NCBI RefSeq assembly: GCF_029946185.1
Contig: NZ_JAQSEA010000126.1
Coordinates: 2,881-47,119, forward strand
Reading direction: 5' to 3'
Origin: Prosthecobacter sp.
GTDB taxonomy: Bacteria; Verrucomicrobiota; Verrucomicrobiia; Verrucomicrobiales; Verrucomicrobiaceae
DNA: 44,239 bases
Below the pieces are notes generated by a model that worked only from the letters and a program-made list of their open reading frames with translations, was not told the DNA's origin and did not search any database. Positions 24,074-31,275 of the stretch are shown here, in pieces; position 1 is the stretch's first letter, and each line of letters opens with the position of its first letter. The translations under genes and the position numbers were made by a program.

Positions 24074-26536
24074 TCAGAACTTATAGCTGAGGCGCAGGCC
24101 GACGTAATGAGCCTCTACGGACTGACGGAAGTACTGACCCTGGTAGTTGAGCAGCAAGCCGAGGGCTGGAGTGAACTGGAAGTTCAGGCCAGCTCCTGCG
24201 ACCATGTAATCCTGGCCATAATTCTGACCTCCAGCGCTCACCACGAAGGGTTGGTTGATGAGGCCAACGGTGGTGCCGTTGTTGTTGTTCAAGTTCTGGC
24301 GCTCGTAGCTCAGACGGGCCTGTGCAGTGATGACTGCAAAGTCTGTTTTGATATACTTGCTCACCGACCAGCCAATGCGTGAGATCAGGGACTCGGTGGT
24401 ATTTTTGTTGTAGGCCAGGGCAGCAAGGCCACCGCTGGACTCTCCAAAGGCGTCGATGGAGACGTGGGTGTAGTCGAGGCCAATGAACGGACCGGTCACC
24501 AGACTGTTGTTCTGGAAGCGGAAGTTCCAGCCCGAGTTAAACTGCACAGAGTGGGTGAAGGCGTCTGTGTCACCGCGAGCATTGCCGAACCCGATCGTGT
24601 TGCGGTTCGTTTCGAGGTCATAGCTGCCGAAGTTGTAAAGCAGATCAGCCCAAAAGGCCTTCTTCACATAAGAAGTGTAGGCGCTCAGCGCGTAACCATT
24701 CATGTCCATGTTGCCTACGCCGTTCGCGAATGTCTGTTTGGAATCCAGCCAGTTGAGGGCGAACCCGATGGCCACATTAGGGGTGACATGAATTTCAGCG
24801 CCGACTCCTGGGCTCCAACTGTCAGACTGGACTCCCGCCTGATTGCCGAAAGCACCGAGATTGGCATTGTTGTAATTCACCGAGGCAAAAACTTCCCATT
24901 CGCTGGTGCGAGTGCGGCGCTGAGCGATTGGGCCCGGCGTCGGGTTTTTCCCATAACCGTCGCCCTGGCCATTGACCACGCCTTCGTTGAACTCGTTTTC
25001 ATCGGAAAGGTCGCCCTGACCCGCGCGGAGGAAGAACAGGCGGCCATTCACATCGGTGAGGACACTCTGAGCACTTGCGAGCACGGCCTGCCCCATGGCG
25101 TTGCCCATTTGGAGACCGGTGATGGTGTCGATGACCGTAAAGACACCGGAAGTCTGGCTGAAGTTGCCTACCTGTGTCGCCGTGAGATTCAGAGCGGTGG
25201 TATCGAGATTGCCGGTGAGACCCAGATTGCCCGTAATGGTGGCACCTGGAAGGAGAGTCACCACCTGCCAGCTGTCGCCGCCAGTGAAGCCAGTCAGTGC
25301 CGTAGGGTTGCCAATGACCAAAGTGCCGCCTGCGACAGAATTCAGATTGCCGCCGAGGATGAGCGAGTCGGAAGAGCCCAGCACGAGGGTGTTGTTGCCA
25401 AGACCAGCTCCAGTGAAGAGATCGACCGCCAGAGTGCTGCCGAGGCCCATGTTGAGCGCGCCTGCCCCTGAGGTAATCAGCGTGAGCGTAGAAGCGACGG
25501 GAAGCACGGTGGCATTGCCAACAACGATTGCACCATTGTTGTTGATGGAAGCACCTGGATTCTCAGTGATGACGCCAGTGCCTGCAAGCGTAGCACCTGC
25601 GGCAATCGTGTAATCTGCACCACCGATGTGGGTGCCCAGCACGTTGAGAGTGCCAGCATTGACTGCGGTGGTGCCCGTGTAGGTGTTGGCACCGGAGGTC
25701 GTGAATATGCCTGTGCCATTTTTGACCAGCGAACCGCCGAGGCCACTCAGACTCCCACTGTAGGTGGTCGAAGTGTTGTCACCTCCTGTTGTCAGTGTGT
25801 TGGCATTGAGAGTGGTGTTGCCATCTCCCGCAAGACTGCCGATGGTTTCACTTGTGAGCAGGTCGAGTGAACCCGGTGCCGTCACGATTACTGCAGAAGT
25901 ATCTGCAATCGCTGCTCCGTTTTGAAGCTGAAGGATGCCCTGAGTGACGGTGGTTGGGCCATTGAAAGTGTTCGGGCCACTCAAAAGCAGTGTTCCAAGA
26001 CCCGTCTTATTCAACTGGCCGGTGCCCGAGATCGCGCCCGAGATGTTCGTGTTGGCGGTCCCATTGACCTCCAGTGCGAAACCTGCCAAATCGATCGGAG
26101 CAGTCACATTCAGCCCACCTAGACCTGCATTGAACGTTTGTGCTGCGCCTAAAGTGATGCCTGCAAAGCTAATCGTCTGCAGGCTGGCGGAATTGTTGGT
26201 GATTCCGCCTGTGAGAGTAATCGCACTGCCATCGAGAGTGAAAGCGCCCGCAAGCAGATTGAAGGTAATCCCAGCAGAGGTGGCTGTGGCTGCATCATTC
26301 GTCGAGGCAAGGTTCAAGAGCCCATCAAATTGAAGGCCGAGCGCATAATTGGGAGCTGTATCCAGGTCCCAATTTAAGTTAGTTGACCAATTTCCATTCC
26401 CGCCACCACCATCCCATATTTGGCCCGCTTTGACCTCTTGAAACGGACTGCTGAGAGCCAGCAGCGCCACGGCGAAAAGACCTTTACGAGAGCCTCTGTT
26501 TCGCTGTTTATTTTTGTCCGATGTGAGTTGGTTCAT
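24074..26536 (-). CDS. Autotransporter with beta-strand repeats and outer membrane barrel
   Basis: An 820-residue type V secretion protein. A long signal peptide (about 1-38, ending EVKA) is followed by WDGGGGNGNWSTNLNWD, the typical start of the autotransporter-associated repeat family. The passenger (about 40-500) is Gly/Asn/Thr-rich beta-helix with PATR-type repeats, such as LNKTGLGTLLLSGPNTFNG, LVKNGTGIFTTSGANTYTG and GTLNVLGT. The last 270 or so residues (from about SEWEVFASVNY) form a beta-barrel domain that ends in YKF, the aromatic C-terminus recognised by the Bam machinery. The barrel inserts in the outer membrane and the passenger is displayed outside. The gene is monocistronic: a strong terminator follows and 416 bases precede it. 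Adhesion or surface coating is a general guess; no binding domain is visible. Confidence 0.94.
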   Translation of the reverse strand: MNQLTSDKNKQRNRGSRKGLFAVALLALSSPFQEVKAGQIWDGGGGNGNWSTNLNWDLDTAPNYALGLQFDGLLNLASTNDAATATSAGITFNLLAGAFTLDGSAITLTGGITNNSASLQTISFAGITLGAAQTFNAGLGGLNVTAPIDLAGFALEVNGTANTNISGAISGTGQLNKTGLGTLLLSGPNTFNGPTTVTQGILQLQNGAAIADTSAVIVTAPGSLDLLTSETIGSLAGDGNTTLNANTLTTGGDNTSTTYSGSLSGLGGSLVKNGTGIFTTSGANTYTGTTAVNAGTLNVLGTHIGGADYTIAAGATLAGTGVITENPGASINNNGAIVVGNATVLPVASTLTLITSGAGALNMGLGSTLAVDLFTGAGLGNNTLVLGSSDSLILGGNLNSVAGGTLVIGNPTALTGFTGGDSWQVVTLLPGATITGNLGLTGNLDTTALNLTATQVGNFSQTSGVFTVIDTITGLQMGNAMGQAVLASAQSVLTDVNGRLFFLRAGQGDLSDENEFNEGVVNGQGDGYGKNPTPGPIAQRRTRTSEWEVFASVNYNNANLGAFGNQAGVQSDSWSPGVGAEIHVTPNVAIGFALNWLDSKQTFANGVGNMDMNGYALSAYTSYVKKAFWADLLYNFGSYDLETNRNTIGFGNARGDTDAFTHSVQFNSGWNFRFQNNSLVTGPFIGLDYTHVSIDAFGESSGGLAALAYNKNTTESLISRIGWSVSKYIKTDFAVITAQARLSYERQNLNNNNGTTVGLINQPFVVSAGGQNYGQDYMVAGAGLNFQFTPALGLLLNYQGQYFRQSVEAHYVGLRLSYKF

Positions 26537-26952
26537 GATTATTTTATGCAGTTTGGTTGGTTTACTTTGCGTAGAACGTCCGGGTTTTTGTCCGCACGTT
26601 CACCCTGCATAGGTGAGTCTTGACCGCGCCGCTATGGGGTGAAACCCTACCTTGTTTTTGTTTTGCCACTGCTCATGCCCGCTCATGAGATTGGATGATA
26701 TGCGGATATTTACTCGGTTATAATAAGAAATATACATATTCAGTAGCAGGTCAAAAAACATCATATCAGAACGAGCTTGAGGGACTCACTTTGGTCAAGC
26801 ACCACCGATCCTCTTGTTGATGATCAAGTCTTCAGCTTCACTTTCGCGTTAAGATCAACCTCCGCTTCTTGATCTCCCATCAAGATCAGGAGATCGAAAT
26901 AACAGAAGGCAAACCATGGACACGCCGGTGCCTTTAGCTAATCTGACGATAC
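26537..26952. other. Divergent intergenic region with GATC cluster
   Basis: These 416 bases lie between the divergent autotransporter and LprI-like genes, and I see no gene. The half nearer the LprI-like gene has six GATC sites in 90 bases (26806, 26822, 26853, 26871, 26884 and 26892), several inside ATCAAG/CTTGATC words. A 7-bp inverted repeat GATCTCC/GGAGATC (26871-26877 and 26889-26895) has an 11-base loop. A TATAAT occurs at 26719-26724 without a good -35 box, in an AT-rich stretch (26697-26750). The region could hold operators for the downstream gene; no regulator is known. Confidence 0.5.
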
Positions 26953-27696
26953 ATGCGAAATGCGATTTCATTCTTCACCCTGCTGCTACTGGTGGCCTGT
27001 ATCAGCACACTCAGTGCACAGGAAAAACCGATGAGCGCGAAGGAGGCGAAAGCTGCGTTCGACAAGGCAGATCATGCTTTGAATGAAGCGTGGGCCGCTG
27101 CGAAGCGGGCGCTGCCGGAAGGCGAATTTAACAAGCTCAAGGAGGAGCAACGCGCGTGGGTGGAGTATCGCGACTATCTCGCACGCTCGCCGATTTACAC
27201 TGGTGCGAATGGATCGGACGCTCTGGCAATTGATGCACCTGCGTATTTGGAAGCCGCTGCTGGCATTGAGGATATGCGCACTGAGTGGCTCAAAGCGTTG
27301 ATTCACGACTGGAAAGATGAAACAGTGACCGGCTACTGGACGGACAGCTACGGTGGCAGCTTTGAGGTCGTGGAGCGCGATGGGCATCTGCATTTCGTGG
27401 TCCAGTGCGCGCGCGGCCCCACCTCGCACGTGGGTGGCCTGGCAGGCATGGCCGTATGGAACCCGAACATCGGCTGGTTCAGTGACAAGGGTCTGGACAA
27501 GGATAAGACTGACGAGACCAATCTCAGTTTCATCCTCCGCGACAAGAGGCTTGAAATCACCGGTGCGAACACCGGCTATTATCACGGTGCACGTGCCTAT
27601 TTTGATGGTAGCTACGTCAAAGTGAAACCCTTGGACGCGAAAGCGCAGGTGAAGATTGTCAAAGCCGCGAAATCGGGCGAAGTGCCGGAAGAATAA
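26953..27696 (+). CDS. Exported protein with LprI-like (DUF1311) domain
   Basis: A 247-residue envelope protein. The N-terminus is a signal sequence. It could be cut by signal peptidase I after LSA (residue 22) or be a lipoprotein with the lipobox LLVAC (Cys16); the Ala-Gln at 22-23 favours the first. Residues about 30-105 show the lysozyme-inhibitor LprI N-terminal pattern, with [17 protein letters not shown] and the hallmark [14 protein letters not shown]. Many DUF1311 proteins keep Cys pairs here; this one has none in that block. The second half (about 115-240) is a beta-rich domain with [18 protein letters not shown], resembling small secreted beta-barrel domains of unknown role. A GATC-rich region lies upstream. 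The VF530 gene starts 19 bases after its stop. Confidence 0.8.
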   Translation: MRNAISFFTLLLLVACISTLSAQEKPMSAKEAKAAFDKADHALNEAWAAAKRALPEGEFNKLKEEQRAWVEYRDYLARSPIYTGANGSDALAIDAPAYLEAAAGIEDMRTEWLKALIHDWKDETVTGYWTDSYGGSFEVVERDGHLHFVVQCARGPTSHVGGLAGMAVWNPNIGWFSDKGLDKDKTDETNLSFILRDKRLEITGANTGYYHGARAYFDGSYVKVKPLDAKAQVKIVKAAKSGEVPEE

Positions 27697-27715
27697 AACC
27701 CAACACGAACTCATC

Positions 27716-28045
27716 ATGCACGCCGCAGGCCCCAAAAACCCGCTTCATGGCATCACGCTTCAGGTGATGGTCACAAAGCTCGTCGAACACTACGGCTGGG
27801 AGATGCTCGGCCGCATGATTCCAATCAACTGCTTCAACTGGCAGCCCAGCATCAAGTCCAGCCTCGTCTTCCTCCGCCGCACCCCTTGGGCACGTGAAAA
27901 GGTTGAGGCTCTGTACATCGATTCTTTGCCGGATATGCAGCCGCAGCCGGAAGGGGAGGCTCCTCAAGAAGAGGCTGGAGCTGCCCCCCTCAATCCAAAC
28001 CGGGATCAGGCTTCGGAGCTGATAAGCGAACCCCCGTTTCCTTAA
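27716..28045 (+). CDS. VF530 (DUF2132) family protein
   Basis: A 109-residue protein with a clear VF530 domain in its first 75 residues. [19 protein letters not shown], then [20 protein letters not shown] and [12 protein letters not shown] are all family signatures. VF530 members are small helical proteins with DNA-binding-like folds and no established function. The C-terminal tail (about 76-109) is Pro/Gln/Glu-rich and disordered, and is not part of the usual domain. The frame runs back to 27656 inside the upstream gene, but the ATG at 27716 is the natural start. It is 19 bases after the LprI-like gene and converges with the ABC ATPase gene over 13 bases. Confidence 0.9.
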   Translation: MHAAGPKNPLHGITLQVMVTKLVEHYGWEMLGRMIPINCFNWQPSIKSSLVFLRRTPWAREKVEALYIDSLPDMQPQPEGEAPQEEAGAAPLNPNRDQASELISEPPFP

Positions 28046-28058
28046 ATACCCGGCGGCA

Positions 28059-28811
28059 TTACAGCCGCTCCACATGCTGCAAATGCTCGGGCGGTGGATT
28101 GTCCGCATCCACGTCATGGATCTCCACCACGCGGCCGTCGTCCATGTTGGCGATGCGGTTGGCGTGGTGAAAGATGCGGTTGTCATGCGTGACGATCAGC
28201 ACCGCGCGGTCTTTGCCTCGCGCCACGTTTTCGAAGAGTTCCATCACCACATGGCCGTTCTTCGCATCCAGCGCCGCTGTGGGTTCATCGCAGATGATGA
28301 GCTGCGGCTCATGCACCAGCGCACGGGCGATGGCCACGCGCTGCTGCTGCCCTCCTGAGAGCTGTGAGGGGCGGTGCTTAAAGCGATCGCCCAGCCCCAC
28401 CTGCTCCAGCACTTCCTTCGCTCGCTTTTCCGCCTTTGAGGCTCCCACGCCTTGGATCAGCAGCGGCACGCTCACGTTTTCTGCGCAGGTCAGTGTCGGG
28501 ATGAGATTGAAGGACTGGAAGATGAAGCCGATGTGTTTTGAGCGGAAGCGTGTGATCGCCGCCGTGGACATCTGGCGCAAATCATGGCCGAACACCTGCA
28601 ACTCGCCCGCATCCGCTTTCAGGGTCCCGGCGATGATGCTGATCAGTGTTGTCTTGCCACAGCCTGACGGCCCTACCAGCATGGTGATGTCTCCACGCCG
28701 CACTTCCAGGTCGATTTCCTTCAGCACTTGCAGTCGCGAGCCGCCATCGCCAAAGCTTTTTGAAATGCCCTTCACATGCGCCGCGAGCTGGGTTGTTTCA
28801 GGGGAGGTCAT
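28059..28811 (-). CDS. ABC transporter ATPase, LolD/MacB/DevA class, orphan
   Basis: A 250-residue cytoplasmic ATPase. Walker A is GPSGCGKTT (47-55), the Q-loop is FIFQSFNLIPTLT, the signature LSGGQQQRVAIARAL starts at 151, Walker B is LIICDEPTAALD (171-182), and the H-loop reads IVTHD. The sequence around the Q-loop and signature is that of type VII ABC (LolD/MacB/DevA) ATPases, which work with FtsX-type permeases. No permease or adaptor gene is next to it: it converges with the VF530 gene and is divergent from the phosphatase gene. The FtsX-type permease at 1428-3794 lacks an ATPase and is a possible partner, but nothing in the sequence proves this. A C-terminal extension of about 20 residues (DADNPPPEHLQHVERL) is unusual for the family. 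Confidence 0.93.
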   Translation of the reverse strand: MTSPETTQLAAHVKGISKSFGDGGSRLQVLKEIDLEVRRGDITMLVGPSGCGKTTLISIIAGTLKADAGELQVFGHDLRQMSTAAITRFRSKHIGFIFQSFNLIPTLTCAENVSVPLLIQGVGASKAEKRAKEVLEQVGLGDRFKHRPSQLSGGQQQRVAIARALVHEPQLIICDEPTAALDAKNGHVVMELFENVARGKDRAVLIVTHDNRIFHHANRIANMDDGRVVEIHDVDADNPPPEHLQHVERL

Positions 28812-28875
28812 TTCGTGTTGATTCTACGCAGTCTCGATGGCTGCGGTTGCCAGTCAGTTCAAGTCAGGAATGAAT

Positions 28876-28909
28876 CAAGGTGACGGGGGCTCCCGACCAC
28901 GTCACCTTG
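28876..28909. repeat. Intergenic inverted repeat with a related half-copy at the uvrA end
   Basis: CAAGGTGAC (28876-28884) and GTCACCTTG (28901-28909) form a perfect 9-bp inverted repeat with a 16-base loop, between the divergent ATPase and phosphatase genes. An 18-base stretch from its left arm matches the minus strand at 31283-31266 at 17 positions, overlapping the uvrA stop codon. It could be an operator or a dispersed palindromic element. Confidence 0.5.
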
Positions 28910-28969
28910 GGACTCAAGCGGTTGAAACTATCGCAACAATCCGGGCGTTTACTGCGCCCCATTCCATTT

Positions 28970-30622
28970 ATGAAGTATCGCACACTGATCTCACTCCTCG
29001 CCCTCGCCGCATGCTCTGCTGGTGCACAGGCCGCGCCGCCCAAGGCACCGAAGCTCGTCGTGGCGATCCTCGTAGATCAGTTGCGCTACGACTACCTGGA
29101 CCGCTTTCACCACCAGTTTGTTGAGGGTGGACTCCGCGAGCTGACGGACAAGGGGGCCTTCATGACCTTCGCCCAGTACAATTACTATCCCACCGTCACC
29201 GCGCCGGGGCATGCCAGTTTTTTCAGCGGCAGTCCGCCCATGATGCACGGCGTGATCGGTAATGACTGGTTCGACAAGCGCAGCGGCCAAATGATGTACT
29301 GCGTGGAGGATCCGGATGTGACGGGCGTGGGCACCAAGCCAGACGCCAAGGCTGGCAAGATGTCGCCGCGCAATTTCATCGGCGGAACGGTGGCGGATCA
29401 GATGCGGCTGCACTGGGGCTCCAAGGTGGTCAGCATGTCGGTTAAGGATCGCGGGGCGATTTTGCCGGCGGGGAAAAAGCCCACGGGTGCGTATTGGTTT
29501 GAGTCGGCCACGGGCAATTTCATCACCAGCAGCTACTATCAGACTGAACTGCCTGCCTGGGTGAAGGCCTTCAATGACAGCAAGCGGCCGGACGCCTTTG
29601 TCGGTCAGACTTGGGACCGCCTGCTGGATGAGAAGCAGTATCCCATGCCAGATGAGGCTGTGGGAGAGAGCCGCCTGGCCGGTGAAAAAACCAGCACATT
29701 TCCCCACAAGGTCATCAAGGAAGAGGCGGAAGGTTATGAGCCGATCCTCTCCACCCCATTTGGCAATCAGCTTCTGGCTGAGTTCGCCAAAGCGGCGATC
29801 GAAGGTGAAGGACTGGGGCAGGGGACCAAGCCCGATTTGCTCTGTGTTTCGTTTTCATCCCTCGACTACTGTGGTCACAAGTTCGGACCCTATTCGCAGG
29901 AAGTGCAGGACATGACCCTGCGGCTGGACCGCCAGTTGAAGGAACTCTTTGCCTATCTCGACAAGAAGGTGGGGCTGGCAAACGTGGTGATGGTGCTGAC
30001 CGCCGATCATGGCGTGGCGCCGACGCCTGAAAATGCGAAGGAGCAGGGGCTGGATGGCGAGCGTCCGAGCGTTGTGGAGAAACTCGTGGAACTGCAGGCC
30101 AAGATGGTGGAGCGTTTTGGTGCAGGCCGGTACTTTCTCTCTTCCAAAGGCAGTTTGAAACCACGCCTAGTGGACGGAAACCTCTACTACGATCACGCCG
30201 TTTTGCAGGAAAAGAACCTGCAGCCCGAGACCCTCACCGCCTTCATCCGCGAATGGGCACTGTCCACCGGAGTGTTTCATGCCGTCTATGGTCGTGACCA
30301 ACTGTTGGAAGGTCGCGCACCCGGTGTGATCGGCCAGCGCATCGCGAACGGTTTCAATGGCGAGCGCAGCGGCGACGTCGTGCTCATCCTCAAGCCTTGG
30401 ATGATTTCTGGTACGGGCAAGCCCGGCACCGGCACCACTCACGGTTCGCCCTTCACGTATGACACGCATATTCCCATCATCTTCTATGGCGCACCCTTCA
30501 AAGCGGGTCGTTATGCGGATGAGTTTAGCATCACCGACTTAGCACCAACCCTATCCGCAGGCTTGGGGATTCAGGAGCCGCCGATGTGCATGGGCAAGCC
30601 GCTGGTCAGGGCGCTGAAGTAG
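28970..30622 (+). CDS. PafA-like secreted alkaline phosphatase
   Basis: A 550-residue member of the alkaline phosphatase superfamily. Residues 1-21 are a signal peptide (LLALAACSAGAQA), so it acts in the periplasm or outside. A first metal Asp is in ILVDQLRYD (Asp36). The nucleophile is predicted as Thr77 in YYPTVTAPGHASFFSG. Asn98 (GNDW) and the Lys-x-Arg pair in VKDRGAI (Lys159, Arg161) are the substrate-contact residues that mark PafA-type phosphomonoesterases rather than the diesterase NPP branch. The later ligand motif is LTADHGVAP. The frame is open from 28880, but the ATG at 28970 starts the signal peptide. A hairpin terminator follows the stop by 16 bases. PafA enzymes release phosphate constitutively from organic esters. 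Monocistronic by context. Confidence 0.92.
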   Translation: MKYRTLISLLALAACSAGAQAAPPKAPKLVVAILVDQLRYDYLDRFHHQFVEGGLRELTDKGAFMTFAQYNYYPTVTAPGHASFFSGSPPMMHGVIGNDWFDKRSGQMMYCVEDPDVTGVGTKPDAKAGKMSPRNFIGGTVADQMRLHWGSKVVSMSVKDRGAILPAGKKPTGAYWFESATGNFITSSYYQTELPAWVKAFNDSKRPDAFVGQTWDRLLDEKQYPMPDEAVGESRLAGEKTSTFPHKVIKEEAEGYEPILSTPFGNQLLAEFAKAAIEGEGLGQGTKPDLLCVSFSSLDYCGHKFGPYSQEVQDMTLRLDRQLKELFAYLDKKVGLANVVMVLTADHGVAPTPENAKEQGLDGERPSVVEKLVELQAKMVERFGAGRYFLSSKGSLKPRLVDGNLYYDHAVLQEKNLQPETLTAFIREWALSTGVFHAVYGRDQLLEGRAPGVIGQRIANGFNGERSGDVVLILKPWMISGTGKPGTGTTHGSPFTYDTHIPIIFYGAPFKAGRYADEFSITDLAPTLSAGLGIQEPPMCMGKPLVRALK

Positions 30623-30638
30623 AAGTGTAATCCAATGC

Positions 30639-30665
30639 GAAGGGGCTTTGCCCCCTTCTTTCCTC
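30639..30665 (+). terminator. Probable terminator of the phosphatase gene
   Basis: A 7-bp perfect stem GAAGGGG/CCCCTTC (30639-30645 and 30652-30658) with a six-base loop is followed by TTTCCTC. It starts 16 bases after the stop. The T tract is weak. It also lies just past the stop of the convergent membrane-protein gene (30668) and might serve both. Confidence 0.6.
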
Positions 30666-30667
30666 AT

Positions 30668-31114
30668 TCACGACAGGTGTTCGAACCCAGCCTGATCACC
30701 AGTTTCATTTCGAAGCTCCTGGCGTATGATGGCCTTTCTCACCAGTAGGATGAGCACCAGCATCAAGCTGGATGCGATGAGTGCCATGCCAAGAGGCCGA
30801 AGAGAATAGTACATTTCATTTTTTAACATTGCATGGCTGACCTGAACACGGCTACTGACCTCCAAGATGCGAAAGATGCAAAGAACGAGATAGGCCGTGG
30901 CACAAAAGACCGGGATGAATGTAAGCACTAATTCCGGCGAAAAGGACCGGTGTGGCTGGGTACGCTTCCTCATGATGACGACGACGAACAAGCCGATGCT
31001 TACTGTTGAAAGGATGTAGAGAAACAAGCCGAGAGAAACAGATCCAAGCGCTCCCTGCGCATAGTATTCGCGTGGCATGGCGGCTATAACTGAAGCTGAG
31101 AGGAACGCTTTCAT
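30668..31114 (-). CDS. Small membrane protein, unknown function
   Basis: A 148-residue protein with about three membrane segments (near 25-47, 62-82 and 103-125), ending in a charged tail. Between the first two is a basic stretch (RKRTQPHR) that should face the cytoplasm. I recognise no family. It is on the same strand as uvrA, 161 bases downstream of the uvrA stop, and converges with the phosphatase gene. Its base composition is lower in GC than its neighbours. Coding is supported by the consistent hydrophobic pattern and by the lack of a competing frame, not by homology. Confidence 0.6.
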   Translation of the reverse strand: MKAFLSASVIAAMPREYYAQGALGSVSLGLFLYILSTVSIGLFVVVIMRKRTQPHRSFSPELVLTFIPVFCATAYLVLCIFRILEVSSRVQVSHAMLKNEMYYSLRPLGMALIASSLMLVLILLVRKAIIRQELRNETGDQAGFEHLS

Positions 31115-31275
31115 CGAGATGATGGTATGCGAGGCGTTGACACATCAACATTGGATCGAAAAAAAACTTGTCTAGTGTAATTGAGGCGACGCATGTCTGC
31201 TAGGATGGGCGGTTTGCGGGACCGTTGCGAGGTGAGTTGGAGTGGGCGCTGAATGAGGCGGGGGCGGAGACCCCG

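Noticed and set aside
161-26385. AGTTAGTTGAC present at both about 161 and about 26375
   Set aside because: An 11-base match is expected many times by chance in 44 kb, and the second copy is inside a coding region.
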